Made by a program: the position numbers and the translations under genes. Below the pieces are notes generated by a model. It saw only the letters and a list, made by a program, of their open reading frames with translations. It was not told where the DNA came from and ran no database searches. Shown here one piece after another: positions 1 through 7,049 of a stretch of 14,475 nucleotides of DNA. The stretch's first letter is position 1, and each line of letters starts with the position of its first letter. The DNA comes from an uncultured Treponema sp. (lineage in GTDB: Bacteria > Spirochaetota > Spirochaetia > Treponematales > Treponemataceae). Location of the stretch: assembly GCA_905236465.1 (NCBI GenBank), contig CAJOQA010000196.1, forward strand, positions 1 to 14,475, in the 5' to 3' direction.

Positions 1-29
1 AAGAGTGTTTCTTTTAACACTTTTTTTTT
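1..29 (+). terminator. Probable intrinsic terminator of an upstream gene
   Basis: Positions 1-9 can pair with 16-24 (nine pairs including one G-U, six-base loop), and the stem runs into a T-tract covering 21-29. This is the form of a rho-independent terminator for + strand transcription entering from the left. The stem is A/T-rich and therefore weak. The right arm (15-24) can instead pair perfectly with 54-63, so the two folds exclude each other. The upstream gene lies outside the window, so its identity is unknown. Confidence 0.5.
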
Positions 30-40
30 ACATTGAAGAA

Positions 41-70
41 ATGACTTCTTTCTAAAAGTGTTACTATAAT
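41..70 (+). promoter_or_regulatory. Possible sigma-70 promoter (distal)
   Basis: A perfect TATAAT lies at 65-70. ATGACT at 41-46 matches the -35 consensus at four of six positions, with an 18-base spacer. The spacer carries the right arm of the 15-24/54-63 inverted repeat. In such A/T-rich DNA, a -10-like match can arise by chance. Confidence 0.35.
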
Positions 71-107
71 TCCCTTCCTCTAAATTTTTTAACCGATAAA
101 AATCCTA

Positions 108-139
108 TTGTGGAAATTTTTAAAATCTTGTATTATACT
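108..139 (+). promoter_or_regulatory. Candidate promoter of the MBL-mltG-dnaG-rpoD operon
   Basis: TTGTGG at 108-113 and TATTAT at 131-136 are separated by 17 bases. An overlapping alternative pairs TGGAAA (111-116) with TATACT (134-139), also 17 bases apart. Either would give a leader of roughly 75 bases before the GTG start at 219. I saw no strong structured element in that leader, only a weak CTTTT/AAAAG pairing. Confidence 0.45.
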
Positions 140-218
140 TTTAGTTACTAGTAGGTTATGCCTAGATATTACGCTTTTAGAGCTGACCAATAACAAAAGT
201 TAATTAGGGGTTTTTAAC

Positions 219-1163
219 GTGAATATTCATTTTTGGGGGGTAAGAGGCTCTTTGCCAACTCCGCTAACACCTGATCAGGTTCAGGCTAAAATTGCAGCTG
301 TTGTTGAACGTATTACTCCAAAAGATATAGAATCAGAAGATAGCAGGACTAGGTTTATCGCAAATTTACCCCCTTGGATTTTTGGAACCATAGGTGGTAA
401 TACAGCTTGTGTAGAGCTACGGACAAAAAAAAATACAACATTTCTGCTTGATTGTGGTTCAGGTCTTCGTGAATATTCTGTAAATGGAAAGCAACCAGAA
501 GATGGGCATTACAGCATATTTATGTCGCATTTTCATTGGGACCATATACAGGGCCTTCCTTTTTTTGGCCAAACATTTAATCCCAAAACTAAAATAGATT
601 TTTATTCAACTTTCCCTGCTGCTGAACGTATTCTTGAAGAACAAAGCCGTCGTCCTTACTTTCCCAAAAACGGCTGTTGGCCATCTGTAAAAAATCAGTT
701 TACCTTTCATTTAATAAAAGAAGGGGAACCTTTTGAAGTTGATGGTGTTCTTGTCAATACAAAGAAAATGAAGCATCCTGGAAACTCCTATGCTTTTTCC
801 TTTGAAGAGGATGGAAAAAAGTTTATTTATGCCACTGATGCTGAACTAGAGCAGGGGGATTATGACAGAAGCATCAAAAAGAATTTCTTTTTTGAAAATG
901 CCGATGTTTTGGTCCTTGACAGCCAGTATACGGGTGAAGAGGCTCTTGTAAAAGCTAACTGGGGCCATAATATATTTTGTTATGCTGTTGATTTTGCAAA
1001 CACTTGGCATGTAAAAAATCTATATCTTTTTCACCATGAACCTACCTATAGCGATAAAAAGATTCATTCAGTTTTGCAGGCCGCTAGATGGTATGAAGAT
1101 TATACAGCCCTAAAAGGCGTAAAAATAAATCTTGCAGTTGAAGGTCAAGAAATTGAAATCTAA
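219..1163 (+). CDS. MBL-fold metallohydrolase (uncharacterised subfamily)
   Basis: The 314-residue protein carries the full metallo-beta-lactamase-fold metal site: HFHWDH at residues 104-109 (H104, H106, D108, H109), H186 in KHPGNS, D207 in YATDAE, and H272/H273 in FHHEP near the C-terminus. GGNTACVEL (59-67) and LLDCGSGLRE (76-85) form the usual early strands. These ligands suit a binuclear, probably zinc, hydrolase. The fold resembles the PhnP/RNase Z-like phosphodiesterase branch more than true beta-lactamases, but the substrate cannot be read from sequence. No signal peptide or membrane segment is seen, so it should be cytoplasmic. The start is GTG, chosen because AGGGG at 206-210 sits 8 bases upstream and MNIHFWGVRGS is the expected family N-terminus. 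It is first in a four-gene run and its end overlaps mltG. Confidence 0.85.
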   Translation: MNIHFWGVRGSLPTPLTPDQVQAKIAAVVERITPKDIESEDSRTRFIANLPPWIFGTIGGNTACVELRTKKNTTFLLDCGSGLREYSVNGKQPEDGHYSIFMSHFHWDHIQGLPFFGQTFNPKTKIDFYSTFPAAERILEEQSRRPYFPKNGCWPSVKNQFTFHLIKEGEPFEVDGVLVNTKKMKHPGNSYAFSFEEDGKKFIYATDAELEQGDYDRSIKKNFFFENADVLVLDSQYTGEEALVKANWGHNIFCYAVDFANTWHVKNLYLFHHEPTYSDKKIHSVLQAARWYEDYTALKGVKINLAVEGQEIEI

Positions 1164-2214
1164 AAATAAAAAAAAAGTCCCTCTTTTTATACGTTTAGGG
1201 GTATGGGTATTAGCAATACTTTCATTATTGTTTTCAGTAATGCTTTCTGCTTTTTTTTATGTTACAGGAGCAGTATCTCCTAAGGAAAATGGCAGTGAAT
1301 ATAAGTTAAAGATTCAGTCAGGGCAGACTCTTGCACAAATTGCTCAAGAGTTAGAAGAGAATGGTATAATACGCTCTCAAAAGGCCCTGTATTATGCTGC
1401 TCGTTTAAACTTTTATGATAAAAGCAATCAATTTAATTTAAAAACCGGAATTTGCTTAGTAAACTCTTCTATGTCCTTAAAAGAGGTATATTTTTGCATC
1501 CAAGATGCAAAGCCTGAGTATATCGTGGTAAGCATTCCAGAAGGGCTGACTGTAAAAAAAATAAGTAAAATTCTAGAAAATTCTGGGCTCTGTACTCAAC
1601 AAGATTTTCTTGAAAAAGTTTCTTCTCCTAAGCTTTTAAAAAAATACGATATACCAGCAGCTTCATTTGAAGGCTATCTTTTCCCCGATACCTATTATTT
1701 TAATGCGGATATAGATGTTACGGCCCTGGTCTGCCAAATGGCCGATACTTTTTTTGACAAGATAAATCAAATAGATTCCTTAAAATCTCTTTCTCCTGAA
1801 GAACTTTTTGAAAAGGTAACTTTAGCTTCAATCATAGAAAGAGAATACAGGGTAAAGGATGAGGCTCCTTTAATTGCTGGTGTTTTTTCAAATAGGTTAA
1901 AGATAGGAATGGGACTTGAATCTTGTGCTACAGTAGAATATGTTATTACAGAAATTCTCGGGAAGCCTCACCCCGACCGCATTTTTTATGCTGACTTAGA
2001 AATTGACAATCCTTATAATACTTATAAGTATGCGGGCCTTCCCCCAGGACCAATATCTTGTCCTAGTTTTGTTTCCCTAAGCGCAGCAGCTTTGCCAAAG
2101 TCTTCCGACTACTATTATTTTGTTTTAAACGATGTAGAAGCAGGAACCCACACATTTAGCAGGACCCTTGGCGAACACAATAAGGCTGCGAATCTCTTGT
2201 ATACCAAACGTTAG
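1153..2214 (+). CDS. mltG: Endolytic murein transglycosylase MltG (YceG family)
   Basis: MltG is an inner-membrane lytic transglycosylase that cleaves nascent glycan strands and is thought to end their elongation. From the start chosen here, a basic N-terminus is followed by one membrane segment at about residues 11-40. A LysM-like stretch (KIQSGQTLAQIA) comes next, then FEGYLFPDTYYF and the catalytic region LASIIEREY. Its first Glu (residue 229) aligns with the catalytic Glu of the E. coli enzyme. The C-terminus carries AGLPPGPISCP and the family ending with HTFSRTLGEHN. All plausible starts are TTG: 1132, 1138 and 1153. I prefer 1153 because GAAGG at 1140-1144 lies 8 bases upstream; the longer form adds seven residues. 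It overlaps the preceding gene by 11 bases, suggesting coupled translation. The usual LQSDPTV motif reads LESCATV here. Confidence 0.9.
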   Translation: MKSKNKKKVPLFIRLGVWVLAILSLLFSVMLSAFFYVTGAVSPKENGSEYKLKIQSGQTLAQIAQELEENGIIRSQKALYYAARLNFYDKSNQFNLKTGICLVNSSMSLKEVYFCIQDAKPEYIVVSIPEGLTVKKISKILENSGLCTQQDFLEKVSSPKLLKKYDIPAASFEGYLFPDTYYFNADIDVTALVCQMADTFFDKINQIDSLKSLSPEELFEKVTLASIIEREYRVKDEAPLIAGVFSNRLKIGMGLESCATVEYVITEILGKPHPDRIFYADLEIDNPYNTYKYAGLPPGPISCPSFVSLSAAALPKSSDYYYFVLNDVEAGTHTFSRTLGEHNKAANLLYTKR

Positions 2215-2226
2215 GTTTTAACATCT

Positions 2227-4035
2227 ATGTCCAGTTTTATAAGCCAAGAGTCAATAGATGAAGTAAATGAAAAAACTGATATCGTATCTCTTGTAGGGGA
2301 ATACCTTCCGCTAAGCCAAAGAGGAAATGATTGGTGGGGTTGTTGCCCCTTCCATCATGAAAAGACACCTTCTTTTAGTGTTTCACCTGAAAAGAAGTTT
2401 TACTATTGTTTTGGCTGCCATGCAAGCGGAACTGCTATTAATTTCATAATGGACATGGAAAAGCTCTCCTTTCCAGATGCAATAGAACATTTAGCCAAAA
2501 AAGCAGGTGTAGCTCTTCATTATAAAAACGCTGGGGCAGAACTTTCAAAAGAAGATTCCTTTGCAAAACTTAAGGGTGAATATATCGATTTGTATAATAG
2601 GGTTGCCACGACCTTTCACTTTATGCTTATGGAAACACCACAAGGAAAGTTTGCCTTAGACTATATCCTTAAGCGGGGCCTTACTCGTGAGACTTTGGAA
2701 AAATTTAAAATCGGCTATTCCCCTGAGAATCGAAAATGGCTTAGGACTTTTCTTTCCGAACGGAATTTTAGCAAGGAATTCTTGGATAAGTCAGGTTTAT
2801 TTAGCTCCAAACATCCCGATTATGCCTTTTTTTCAGACAGGCTCATGTTTCCTATTTTTGATCGCAAAGGGGACGTTGTTGCTATGGGGGGACGTTTTTT
2901 ACGGGGGGATCCACAAAAGTCTCCTAAATACTTAAACTCCGGCGATTTAATTCAATATAAGAAGGGTAATACCCTATATGCTTTTAATTTTGCAAAGCAA
3001 GCAATCAGGGAACATAAGAAAGTTATTTTTTGTGAAGGCTACATGGACTGCATTGCTTATCACCAGTGCGGAATAAACTATGCAGTAGCACCTCTAGGAA
3101 CAGCATTGACAGATGAGCAGATAAATATTATCAAGCCCTTTGTTGAAGAAGTCTTGCTTTCTTTTGACAGTGATGGGGCAGGCCAAAATGCTACTAAAAA
3201 AGCAATCTTGATGTGCAGAAGAAAGGGGCTTACCGTAAAAATAATAAAACTGTCTGGTGGAAAAGATCCTGCAGAAATTATGCTGAATTTTGGCCCCGAA
3301 ACGTTGACAAATGAGGTAAAACACGCTATATTAGATAACGATTATCTGTTAAGTAAACTGCAAGAAGTCTACCCTAAAAAAACTCCGGAAGGCAAAGCAA
3401 AGGCTTCCCTCGTTTTTTTTACCTATATAGACTCTCTTCAGTCTGATGTACAGAAAGATGCATGTCTTGACCAGTTGTGTCAGACATACGAAATTGATCA
3501 GGAGGCTGCCAGAAAAGATTACGTCAACCGTGATAAGCTTTCACAACGCTTTTCTAGGAACGTGAATACAGAGCAGGAGAAAGAGGCAGACCATTCAAAA
3601 ATAAAGGTAACTGCTGAACTGCGGGCTGTTTTAACAGCCGTAACTGATGATGTCAGTCTCTTCCAGAAAATGTGTAAAGAAATCTCCGTTGGTGATCTTG
3701 AAGACCCTCTTGCAAAAAAATTGTTCGTTATAATGGAGGACTGTTCTAAAAGCGGATCTTTTTCTGTAAGTTCTATATTAGGCAGATGTGATGACGATAA
3801 TTTTAGGAAACTGATAGGAAAATCAGGTGAAGAGTATTCTTCAAAAATCGAACAATCAGTGTCTGACAGTATAGTTCTTTTAAAACGTAATTCCCTTGAA
3901 CGCAAAAGACTTTCTTTAGTTAATCAAATTAAAGATGTGGAATCAAGGGTAACGGGTACAGATGAAGAATTGTTAAAGGATCTTGTCTCTCAAAAGATGG
4001 ACATTGACACCCAGATAAAACTTTTAAAAGGATAA
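2227..4035 (+). CDS. dnaG: DNA primase DnaG
   Basis: DnaG makes the RNA primers for leading- and lagging-strand synthesis in association with the replicative helicase. The 602-residue protein has the normal three-part layout. An N-terminal CHC2 zinc-binding domain has C40, H43, C61 and C64 as likely ligands. The catalytic RNA polymerase core includes the basic motif around KSPKYLNS (231-238). Its TOPRIM domain has E270 (FCEGYMD) and D314/D316 (FDSDGAG), the expected metal-binding acidic residues. The C-terminal 160 or so residues correspond to the helicase-interacting domain, which is poorly conserved. The ATG lies 12 bases after the mltG stop; an AGG overlapping that stop (2213-2215) is a distant, mediocre ribosome binding site, so coupled translation is plausible. 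rpoD follows after 3 bases. Confidence 0.97.
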   Translation: MSSFISQESIDEVNEKTDIVSLVGEYLPLSQRGNDWWGCCPFHHEKTPSFSVSPEKKFYYCFGCHASGTAINFIMDMEKLSFPDAIEHLAKKAGVALHYKNAGAELSKEDSFAKLKGEYIDLYNRVATTFHFMLMETPQGKFALDYILKRGLTRETLEKFKIGYSPENRKWLRTFLSERNFSKEFLDKSGLFSSKHPDYAFFSDRLMFPIFDRKGDVVAMGGRFLRGDPQKSPKYLNSGDLIQYKKGNTLYAFNFAKQAIREHKKVIFCEGYMDCIAYHQCGINYAVAPLGTALTDEQINIIKPFVEEVLLSFDSDGAGQNATKKAILMCRRKGLTVKIIKLSGGKDPAEIMLNFGPETLTNEVKHAILDNDYLLSKLQEVYPKKTPEGKAKASLVFFTYIDSLQSDVQKDACLDQLCQTYEIDQEAARKDYVNRDKLSQRFSRNVNTEQEKEADHSKIKVTAELRAVLTAVTDDVSLFQKMCKEISVGDLEDPLAKKLFVIMEDCSKSGSFSVSSILGRCDDDNFRKLIGKSGEEYSSKIEQSVSDSIVLLKRNSLERKRLSLVNQIKDVESRVTGTDEELLKDLVSQKMDIDTQIKLLKG

Positions 4036-4038
4036 GAC

Positions 4039-6033
4039 ATGGATCAGGAGCCTTCTACAAAGGAATTATCTCGTAAAAAAGTAGGTGTAAAAAAAAGTAC
4101 GGCAATGGCAAAAAAAAACGATAAAACAAAGGACAGCGCTGAAATTGAAGCTAAAAAAAATGGCGCAGGTTTAAATGGTTCAGAAAATGCTGAAAATGAC
4201 AGTGGATTTGATGAGAATGATGAAGAATTTTCTCTTGAGCCTCAAGTAAAACAGCTTCTCGATTATGCTCGCAAGCGGCAAGTTGTTTCTTGGGACGAAA
4301 TGACAGAAATTCTCACCCTGGAATTCGTTAATTCTCCTAAAATGGAAACTGTTATTCAGTTGCTTAACAAAAATAATATTCCCATCATGGATGAAAACAA
4401 CGGAATGATGGACGAAGATGAAGACGTCGATCAAGAAGATGATGATGGAGATTCTAGTGAAAATGACATTTCTGTTGAAGATGAATCTAAAATAGATGAT
4501 GTTGAGCACCATCACCTCCTATCAAATGAAAAGGACTCAAAAATTGATGATCCCATCCGTCTTTACCTTAGAGAAATAGGTAAGGAGCGCTTGCTTACAG
4601 CAGATGAAGAAAAGAAATTTTCTAAGAAGATGGAAGATGGGCAAAATATTATAAAAGACGTAATAAAAAATTCTGGTATGATTGTTCCTGAATTTTTTGT
4701 TATTGCTCAAAAAGCCCTTACCAAAGATAGGGATCATAGGGATCAGACTAAAAACCGCAAAGAAATAAATGAGATCATGGCAGAAAAGAAACGGCTTAGA
4801 AGTTGCTATGGCCAGATTTTAAAGCCCATTTATTCAGAAAAAAATAGTTTGATGAAGCAATATGTTCAACTTAAGAAAAAATTAAGTGAAAATGATCAAA
4901 CTATGGTTATTTTCCAAGATGAAAACTTGCAAGAACTCCGCAAAAAAATTGTCCCTGAACTTCAGAAAATAGATTTACAGTCTGAAGAGATTGAAAGGTT
5001 CAGCAATAAATTTATTGATGCCGCAACTAAGATAAATACCTTCCATTTTGAACAGGAAAAGCTTATGCGGCAGCTTAGAATCACTGATACTGCTGGGTTA
5101 AGGTCAATAGGGCGAAGGTTGGCAACGCATTCTGAAAGCGTTAAGTTGGAAAATGAACTCAATCTTTCTTCTGACAAGATTCGAGAAATTTACACTGGCA
5201 TCCAACAGATTGATCGAAAACTCCGACATCTTGAGTATGAGTTTGAAAATAGTGTAGATGAGATTCTTGAGAAGACAACAGAGATTAACCGTGGTAAGCA
5301 GATGATTGAGCAGGCAAAGAATCGTCTTATCAAGGCTAATCTTCGCCTTGTTGTTTCTATTGCAAAGAAGTACACAAATAGGGGACTTCAGCTTTTTGAC
5401 CTTATTCAAGAAGGCAATATAGGTCTTATAAAGGCAGTTGAAAAATTTGAATACCGCAAGGGGTATAAATTCTCAACATATGCGACTTGGTGGATTCGTC
5501 AGGCAATTACTAGATCGATTTCTGATCAGGCTAGGACAATCCGTGTTCCTGTCCACATGATAGAACAAATAAACAAGGTTGTGCGCGAAAGTCGCCAGCT
5601 TGTTCAAAAGTTAGGACGCGAACCTACTGATGATGAGATTGCAGAGCAGCTTTCCTGGCCCGTTAGCCGTGTAAAACAGGTTAAAAATGTTGCAAGAGAG
5701 CCTATTTCCCTTGAGACTCCTATAGGTGAAGAAGAGGATTCTTCTTTAGGAGACTTCATTGAAGACAAAGAAGTTGAGAATCCTGCAATTCAGACTTCTT
5801 ATAAGTTGCTTCAAGAAAAACTGAAAGATGTCTTAAGTACATTGCCAGCTCGTGAGCAAGAAGTCCTGAAGATGCGCTTTGGTCTTGAAGATGGATATTC
5901 ACTTACGCTTGAAGAGGTTGGTCTTTACTTTGAAGTAACCCGTGAACGCATTAGGCAGATTGAAGCTAAGGCTTTGCGCAGGCTCCGTCATCCAAGACGT
6001 GCTTCTGGGCTTAGGGATTATATGGATACTTAA
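4039..6033 (+). CDS. rpoD: Primary sigma factor RpoD (sigma-70)
   Basis: RpoD directs RNA polymerase to housekeeping promoters. The 664-residue protein has a Lys-rich start (about 8-31) and a region 1.1-like segment (65-117). An Asp/Glu-rich spacer (118-155) follows, then region 1.2 beginning DDPIRLYLREIGKE (170-183). A long, partly coiled-coil nonconserved region covers about 190-420. Region 2 (about 428-505) contains LRLVVSIAKKY, GLIKAVEKFEY and the -10-reading FSTYATWWIRQAITR. Region 3 is at about 510-585. Region 4 (about 590-664) has the -35-reading helix-turn-helix ending VTRERIRQIEAKALRRLRHP. These complete regions 1 to 4 mark a group 1 sigma factor. The ATG has AAAGG at 4027-4031, 7 bases upstream, inside the end of dnaG. 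The dnaG-rpoD order matches the classical macromolecular synthesis operon, without rpsU next to them in this window. Confidence 0.97.
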   Translation: MDQEPSTKELSRKKVGVKKSTAMAKKNDKTKDSAEIEAKKNGAGLNGSENAENDSGFDENDEEFSLEPQVKQLLDYARKRQVVSWDEMTEILTLEFVNSPKMETVIQLLNKNNIPIMDENNGMMDEDEDVDQEDDDGDSSENDISVEDESKIDDVEHHHLLSNEKDSKIDDPIRLYLREIGKERLLTADEEKKFSKKMEDGQNIIKDVIKNSGMIVPEFFVIAQKALTKDRDHRDQTKNRKEINEIMAEKKRLRSCYGQILKPIYSEKNSLMKQYVQLKKKLSENDQTMVIFQDENLQELRKKIVPELQKIDLQSEEIERFSNKFIDAATKINTFHFEQEKLMRQLRITDTAGLRSIGRRLATHSESVKLENELNLSSDKIREIYTGIQQIDRKLRHLEYEFENSVDEILEKTTEINRGKQMIEQAKNRLIKANLRLVVSIAKKYTNRGLQLFDLIQEGNIGLIKAVEKFEYRKGYKFSTYATWWIRQAITRSISDQARTIRVPVHMIEQINKVVRESRQLVQKLGREPTDDEIAEQLSWPVSRVKQVKNVAREPISLETPIGEEEDSSLGDFIEDKEVENPAIQTSYKLLQEKLKDVLSTLPAREQEVLKMRFGLEDGYSLTLEEVGLYFEVTRERIRQIEAKALRRLRHPRRASGLRDYMDT

Positions 6034-6041
6034 TAGAAGAA

Positions 6042-6063
6042 AACTACCCTTTAGGGGGTAGTT
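6042..6063 (+). other. Hairpin after rpoD (no T-tract on this strand)
   Basis: AACTACCC at 6042-6049 pairs perfectly with GGGTAGTT at 6056-6063 across a six-base loop, nine bases after the rpoD stop. The + strand after the stem is purine-rich rather than T-rich, so this is not a standard intrinsic terminator for rpoD. It may protect the mRNA 3' end or act with a termination factor. On the opposite strand the stem is followed by a short TTTTC run, but no minus-strand gene is seen to use it. Confidence 0.55.
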
Positions 6064-6068
6064 GAGTC

Positions 6069-6097
6069 TAGACAAAAGAAATAAAAAAATATATACT
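6069..6097 (+). promoter_or_regulatory. Sigma-70-type promoter for the zinc-ribbon/rnpB unit
   Basis: TAGACA at 6069-6074 (five of six to the -35 consensus) and TATACT at 6092-6097 (five of six to the -10) are exactly 17 bases apart, with an A-rich spacer. Transcription would start near 6104 and give a leader of about 37 bases to the ATG at 6141. This is the best promoter match in the window and sits in the largest protein-gene gap other than rnpB and the left end. Confidence 0.6.
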
Positions 6098-6140
6098 TTA
6101 CTAGTTAAGTTCATGTTTAAATATTAAGGGGTTATTTCTA

Positions 6141-7040
6141 ATGCAGATGTCAGAGATACTTGACAAGTTAAAAAGCCTGCAAGATGTGCTTGCCGAAAAG
6201 TATGAGATTGAATTAAAGTTAGAGGATTTGCCTAAGTCTATAGAATCTAATTTGGGCATGCTTGAAAACTTTAAGAAAGAGTATATAGACCTGAATGCTG
6301 AGTACGAGGCTGAAAAATCAAGGATTTCAGCTCTAAGAGTTGATTTAGATGAAGCGATAAAGACCCGTGAGATTAGCGAAAAAGGGATGGATGATGTTGG
6401 TACCCATCGTGAATATGATATATTAGAAGGTCAGATAAAGGAAGCTGAGGAAAGAGAGAATTCCATCCGCAGGGAGATTCAGAAACAAGAAAAGAAGTTG
6501 GAAGACCTTGATGAGCGGTTAAAACAGTCGGCAAGCCTTATTTCTGCTACTGAAAACGATGTTACTGAACAAAAGGCTTCTATGGCCAAAGAGCTTGAAA
6601 GCTACAATGAGCAGTTGGTGGCATTGAAAGACCGAGAAGCCACTATGTCTGAGGGCATTGATTCTGAGACAATATTCAAGTTCCAAAGAATTATCCAGCG
6701 TAATCGTAAGGGTATCGTTGCGGTAAGGGGTAATGTTTGTGATGGTTGTCACATGATTTTGCCTGCACAGTTTGCAAATGAAGTTCGTCGCGGGGATAAA
6801 ATTCTTTTCTGTCCGTATTGTAGCCGTATCCTCTTTTATGAAGAAGAAACAGAGGAAGGTTCAAGCTTTTACTCTATGGATGAAGCAGGAAGCCTTGCTG
6901 ACGACTTTGATGATGATATTTCCGATGATTTTGATGATGAAGACGAAGGATATTCATCAGAACTCGATGGTGATGAAGATGATTTGGAAAATCAAGACGA
7001 TGATGATTCAAAGTCTTCTATGGATTATGATGATAATTAG
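6141..7040 (+). CDS. Coiled-coil protein with C4 zinc ribbon and acidic tail
   Basis: The 299-residue protein begins with a long helical coiled coil (about 1-175, heptad-like, rich in Glu, Lys and Leu). It continues into a C4 zinc ribbon with C200 and C203 (VCDGCHMILP) and C224 and C227 (FCPYCSRIL). This is the layout of the widespread bacterial family of zf-RING_7/DUF164-type proteins. Members are often described as putative nucleic-acid-binding proteins, but their role is not firmly known. From about residue 232 to the end the chain is an extremely acidic Asp/Glu/Ser tail, with stretches such as DDFDDDISDDFDDED, probably disordered. Start: AAGGGG at 6126-6131 lies 9 bases before the ATG at 6141; an in-frame ATG at 6147 is the alternative. 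rnpB starts 9 bases after the stop. No signal peptide or membrane segment is seen. Confidence 0.85.
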   Translation: MQMSEILDKLKSLQDVLAEKYEIELKLEDLPKSIESNLGMLENFKKEYIDLNAEYEAEKSRISALRVDLDEAIKTREISEKGMDDVGTHREYDILEGQIKEAEERENSIRREIQKQEKKLEDLDERLKQSASLISATENDVTEQKASMAKELESYNEQLVALKDREATMSEGIDSETIFKFQRIIQRNRKGIVAVRGNVCDGCHMILPAQFANEVRRGDKILFCPYCSRILFYEEETEEGSSFYSMDEAGSLADDFDDDISDDFDDEDEGYSSELDGDEDDLENQDDDDSKSSMDYDDN

Positions 7041-7049
7041 AAATTATTA

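Noticed and set aside
134..152. ACTAGT and TATACTTT shared between the 5' leader and the 6092-6105 promoter region
   Set aside because: The order and spacing of the shared words differ between the two sites and both are short A/T-rich strings, so a common operator is not supported.
3519..3905. 128-codon minus-strand open frame inside dnaG
   Set aside because: It is antisense to the primase C-terminal domain, Ser-rich low-complexity translation, with no start context; coding is explained by dnaG.
4180..4515. 111-codon minus-strand open frame inside rpoD
   Set aside because: It arises from the GAT/GAA-rich acidic tract read in reverse, giving Ile/Phe-rich sequence; this is a composition effect.
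6899..7037. GAT-rich tract considered as a DNA repeat array
   Set aside because: The repeats are irregular, keep the reading frame and encode Asp/Glu; they are best seen as codons of an acidic tail rather than a tandem repeat or CRISPR element.
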